Shown: positions 61,949-64,000 of the stretch, in pieces
How the letters are laid out: each line of letters starts with the position of its first letter
How positions within the stretch are numbered: position 1 is the stretch's first letter
NCBI RefSeq assembly: GCF_001613265.1
Contig: NZ_BDCA01000013.1
Coordinates: forward strand, 1-64,000
Length of the DNA: 64,000 nucleotides
Reading direction: 5' to 3'
Source: Nocardia vermiculata NBRC 100427
GTDB taxonomy: Bacteria; Actinomycetota; Actinomycetes; Mycobacteriales; Mycobacteriaceae
Notes under the pieces: model-generated
The model's database searches: none
Told to the model about the DNA's origin: nothing
What the model saw: only the letters and a program-made list of their open reading frames with translations
Program-made: the position numbers and the translations under genes

Positions 61949-63203
61949 ACCGGTCTGTGCCCGCGTCCGTGTTGAGGCCTGCAATCCACCCGCAGACGGC
62001 GAGTGGGCCCATCAGGCCCAACAGTGTTGCCAGCGCGGCGGTCCAGGACCCGGTGGCGCTGTGGAGGGCTCCGGTCAGGATGGGGCCGGCGGCGGCGATC
62101 AGGTAACCGATGGATTGGGCCATTGTCGACAGGCTGGTGGCGATCGGGGCCGATGCCGCTCGCACGTTGACCAGCGTGAGGGCGAGCGACAGTTGTCCAC
62201 CCTGCCCCAAGCCCAACAGGATCGCCCAGATCAGGGGCTCACCGGTGTTCGACAGCACCCCGAGCAGGCCGGCGACCGAGAGCGCGACCATTGCGCAGGC
62301 GAGAATGCTCTGGTTCTGCAACCGGGTGGCGACCATGGGGCCGAGCAGCGCGGTAAGGATGCTTGCGAGGCTCAATGCTGTCAAAAGCAGCCCGGCCTGT
62401 TCAGCGCTCAGATGTCGGTCGCGGTAGATGGTGGGCAGCCAGGCGATCATCGAGTACGCCAGCAGTGATTGGATTCCCATGAATCCGGTGATCGCCCAGG
62501 CGGTGGGCGAGCGCAATACCTCGGGGCGCCAATGCGGTGCATGGTGCATGGTGTCCTCGGACCGGCTGCGGGACCGGCGAAACCGGGAGGCGGCAATACC
62601 CAGCACGGCTGCCGCGCCGGCAGCGGGAACAGCCCAGATCGACAGTGTGATGTGCCAACCGTGGGTCACGTGCAGTTTCAGCGGAATCGTTGCCCCGGAG
62701 GCGATTCCGGCACTGGCACTCACCAGCGCGGTCAGGAGGCCGGTCATGATCCCTATTCGGTGAGGGAACAACAACCGGATCAGTACCGGCCCGAGCACAT
62801 TGGCCACGGCGATGCCGATCCCCGCGAGCAACGTCCCGAGCAGGAGCGCCGACCACGCCGGGATGCCACGCAGTGCGGTACCCGCGGTCACGACGAGCAT
62901 GCAACCGGTGAGAACCGTGGGAACAGTCCATCGACGGACGGTGCGGGCGGCCAGCGCGCCGAACAGGCCGAGGCACACGACCGGACCGGTGGTCAGCAAG
63001 ACGACGCTTGCGGCTCCGAGATCGTAGTCGCGGCGAATCTCGGAGATCAACGCCGATGCACTGCCGAAAACCAGTCTCAGGTCTAGTCCGAGGAGTACGA
63101 CGGCGAGTACCGCCAGACCTGCACCGACTGTCGGTGGTGGCGCGAACCGGTCGTCGCGGTGTGCGTCCGCACATCCTGGATCCACCGTGGGTCGATCGGT
63201 CAT
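61887..63203 (-). CDS. MFS transporter, CynX/NimT type
   Basis: 438 residues, about 12 segments: LDLRLVFGSASALISEIRRDY at the start, FPHRIGIMTGLLTALVSASAG in the middle, GQGGQLSLALTLVNVRA late. Family members move cyanate or nitroimidazoles or act as exporters. ATG 63203 with GAGGAA upstream. Divergent from an XRE-cupin gene with a 20-bp palindrome between. Confidence 0.86.
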   Translation of the reverse strand: MTDRPTVDPGCADAHRDDRFAPPPTVGAGLAVLAVVLLGLDLRLVFGSASALISEIRRDYDLGAASVVLLTTGPVVCLGLFGALAARTVRRWTVPTVLTGCMLVVTAGTALRGIPAWSALLLGTLLAGIGIAVANVLGPVLIRLLFPHRIGIMTGLLTALVSASAGIASGATIPLKLHVTHGWHITLSIWAVPAAGAAAVLGIAASRFRRSRSRSEDTMHHAPHWRPEVLRSPTAWAITGFMGIQSLLAYSMIAWLPTIYRDRHLSAEQAGLLLTALSLASILTALLGPMVATRLQNQSILACAMVALSVAGLLGVLSNTGEPLIWAILLGLGQGGQLSLALTLVNVRAASAPIATSLSTMAQSIGYLIAAAGPILTGALHSATGSWTAALATLLGLMGPLAVCGWIAGLNTDAGTDRFRSSAQECCDGRPPTSGCSP

Positions 63204-63305
63204 CGCGCAGTTCCTCATCCCAGTCGGTTCGGTCGGAAACCGGTGGCATAGCCGTGTTCGTCGCTCGGAGGCGACAGCGACGAGACTCCCATCTATGTGA
63301 CCTCG

Positions 63306-63325
63306 GAGGCAATTCCCATTGCCTC
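63306..63325. promoter_or_regulatory. perfect 20-bp palindrome between divergent genes
   Basis: GAGGCAAT-TCCC-ATTGCCTC: 8-bp arms, 40 bp before the XRE-cupin start and about 100 bp before the transporter start. Likely operator of the XRE-cupin regulator. Confidence 0.65.
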
Positions 63326-63364
63326 AGAGGTGGGCTCATTCTCGGTAACCGATAAGGTGTCCCC

Positions 63365-63913
63365 GTGCCCGATAAGCAGGAAGACGTCAGTTGGATCGGC
63401 CGTCGCGCGGCGCAGCTGCGCCGCGACCGTGGCTGGACGCTGGCGATGCTCGGAAACGAGGTCGGACTGTCCAGCACACAACTGTCCAGGATCGAATCGG
63501 GCGCTCGGCAGCCGTCCGTGGGCACGCTGATCGAGCTTGCCCGGGCGTTCGGGGTGACCCTGAGTGAACTGGTTGCCGAGAACCGGGTGGACCAATTCCA
63601 CCTGGTGCGGGCCGGTGAGCGCAGTTCACACGACACCGCCAATGGGGTACTTGCACCGTTGAGCGGCAATTACCCGGGCTTGGCTGCGGTCCACCTGACG
63701 ATTCCGGTCGCTGCCGAAGCGCCGCGGGCTCGACATCAGGGCGAGGAGTGGCTCTACGTTCTGGCCGGATCGATCGAAGTCTCGGTAGACGCCACGACGA
63801 CCCGCCTGGAAGCGGGTGACGCTGTGCATTTCCCGTCTCACGCCGCACACAGCGTTCGCAGCGTCGGCTCCAAGCCCGCTGAAACGCTCATCGTCTCGAC
63901 GGGAACTCGCTGA
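63365..63913 (+). CDS. XRE-family regulator with cupin domain
   Basis: 182 residues: XRE HTH (TLAMLGNEVGLSSTQLSRIE, about 24-43) and a C-terminal cupin (HQGEEWLYVLAGSIEV; GDAVHFPSHAAHSV). Cupin-XRE proteins sense small molecules and repress a neighbouring transporter or catabolic gene. GTG start. Confidence 0.88.
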   Translation: MPDKQEDVSWIGRRAAQLRRDRGWTLAMLGNEVGLSSTQLSRIESGARQPSVGTLIELARAFGVTLSELVAENRVDQFHLVRAGERSSHDTANGVLAPLSGNYPGLAAVHLTIPVAAEAPRARHQGEEWLYVLAGSIEVSVDATTTRLEAGDAVHFPSHAAHSVRSVGSKPAETLIVSTGTR

Positions 63914-63924
63914 AAGTCTTGTAG

Positions 63925-63938
63925 CGAACGGTCGTTCG
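63925..63938. promoter_or_regulatory. inverted repeat CGAACG-GT-CGTTCG
   Basis: Perfect 6-bp arms 12 bp after the XRE-cupin stop; either an operator for a gene beyond the window or a short terminator stem. Confidence 0.35.
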
Positions 63939-64000
63939 GCGGGGAGTGGTGGTCACTGCTGCTTCCGGGCTCGTCAGCGCGGATGCGTCGTGACCTCCAG

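Overview
The window comes from a high-GC actinobacterium, most likely of the order Mycobacteriales (Nocardia/Rhodococcus/mycobacteria type). The evidence is a KshA-type 3-ketosteroid 9-alpha-hydroxylase oxygenase next to an HsaC/BphC-type extradiol dioxygenase, F420-type luciferase-like enzymes, many FadE/FadD/Ech paralogues, an Mtb12-like lipoprotein, MmyB-type regulators and frequent GTG starts. I saw no tRNA, rRNA, CRISPR array or insertion sequence.

Region A (1-24350) is a catabolic regulon for a cyclic or polycyclic, probably ketone-bearing, substrate. A minus-strand operon carries an alpha/beta hydrolase, SDR, Baeyer-Villiger monooxygenase (BVMO), KshB-type reductase and SRPBCC protein. 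An MHS-family transporter and an unusual TetR-type fusion regulator are divergent. An alcohol dehydrogenase follows. A plus operon has a Rieske oxygenase, two acyl-CoA dehydrogenases, an Ech, an acyl-CoA ligase and a HAPMO-like BVMO. An IclR regulator is divergent from the second plus operon: cyclase-family hydrolase, VOC protein, third BVMO, an unrecognised two-domain protein, epimerase and alpha/beta hydrolase. Four promoters of this region share one architecture: TTGACG and TACAGT boxes 17 bp apart with the palindrome GTAGCC-N3-GGCTAC built in. The transporter and Rieske promoters also share a conserved leader of about 150 nt.

Region B (24376-45633) is a second CoA-thioester pathway, steroid-like in its ring-opening enzymes: KshA plus a small Cys-containing partner, HsaC-like dioxygenase, two LLM-type oxidoreductases, CaiB-type CoA transferase, a KshB-type reductase with a long linker, two acyl-CoA ligases, two FadE-FadE-Ech modules, two SDRs, thiolase, a MeaB-type GTPase, a TesB-type thioesterase and a TetR regulator. 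A different operator, GAGAAT-N3-(A/G)TTCTC, lies at four promoters here.

Region C (45645-58833) has an Mtb12-like lipoprotein, a CysQ/inositol-monophosphatase protein and a nearly complete carbon-phosphorus lyase operon: GntR (PhnF-like), phnD, phnC, a fused double-domain phnE, phnG, H, I, J, K, L, a 2H-phosphoesterase (DUF1045) gene, phnM and phnN. It would take up and degrade phosphonates; phnP and phnO are not present.

Region D (59033-64000) holds two regulator/exporter pairs: an MmyB-type XRE regulator divergent from a DHA2-type exporter, and an XRE-cupin regulator divergent from a CynX/NimT transporter. Between them is a SgcJ/EcaC-type protein behind a MerR-type 19-bp-spacer promoter. 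Gene calls rest on motifs and family memory; substrates of regions A and B are inference.
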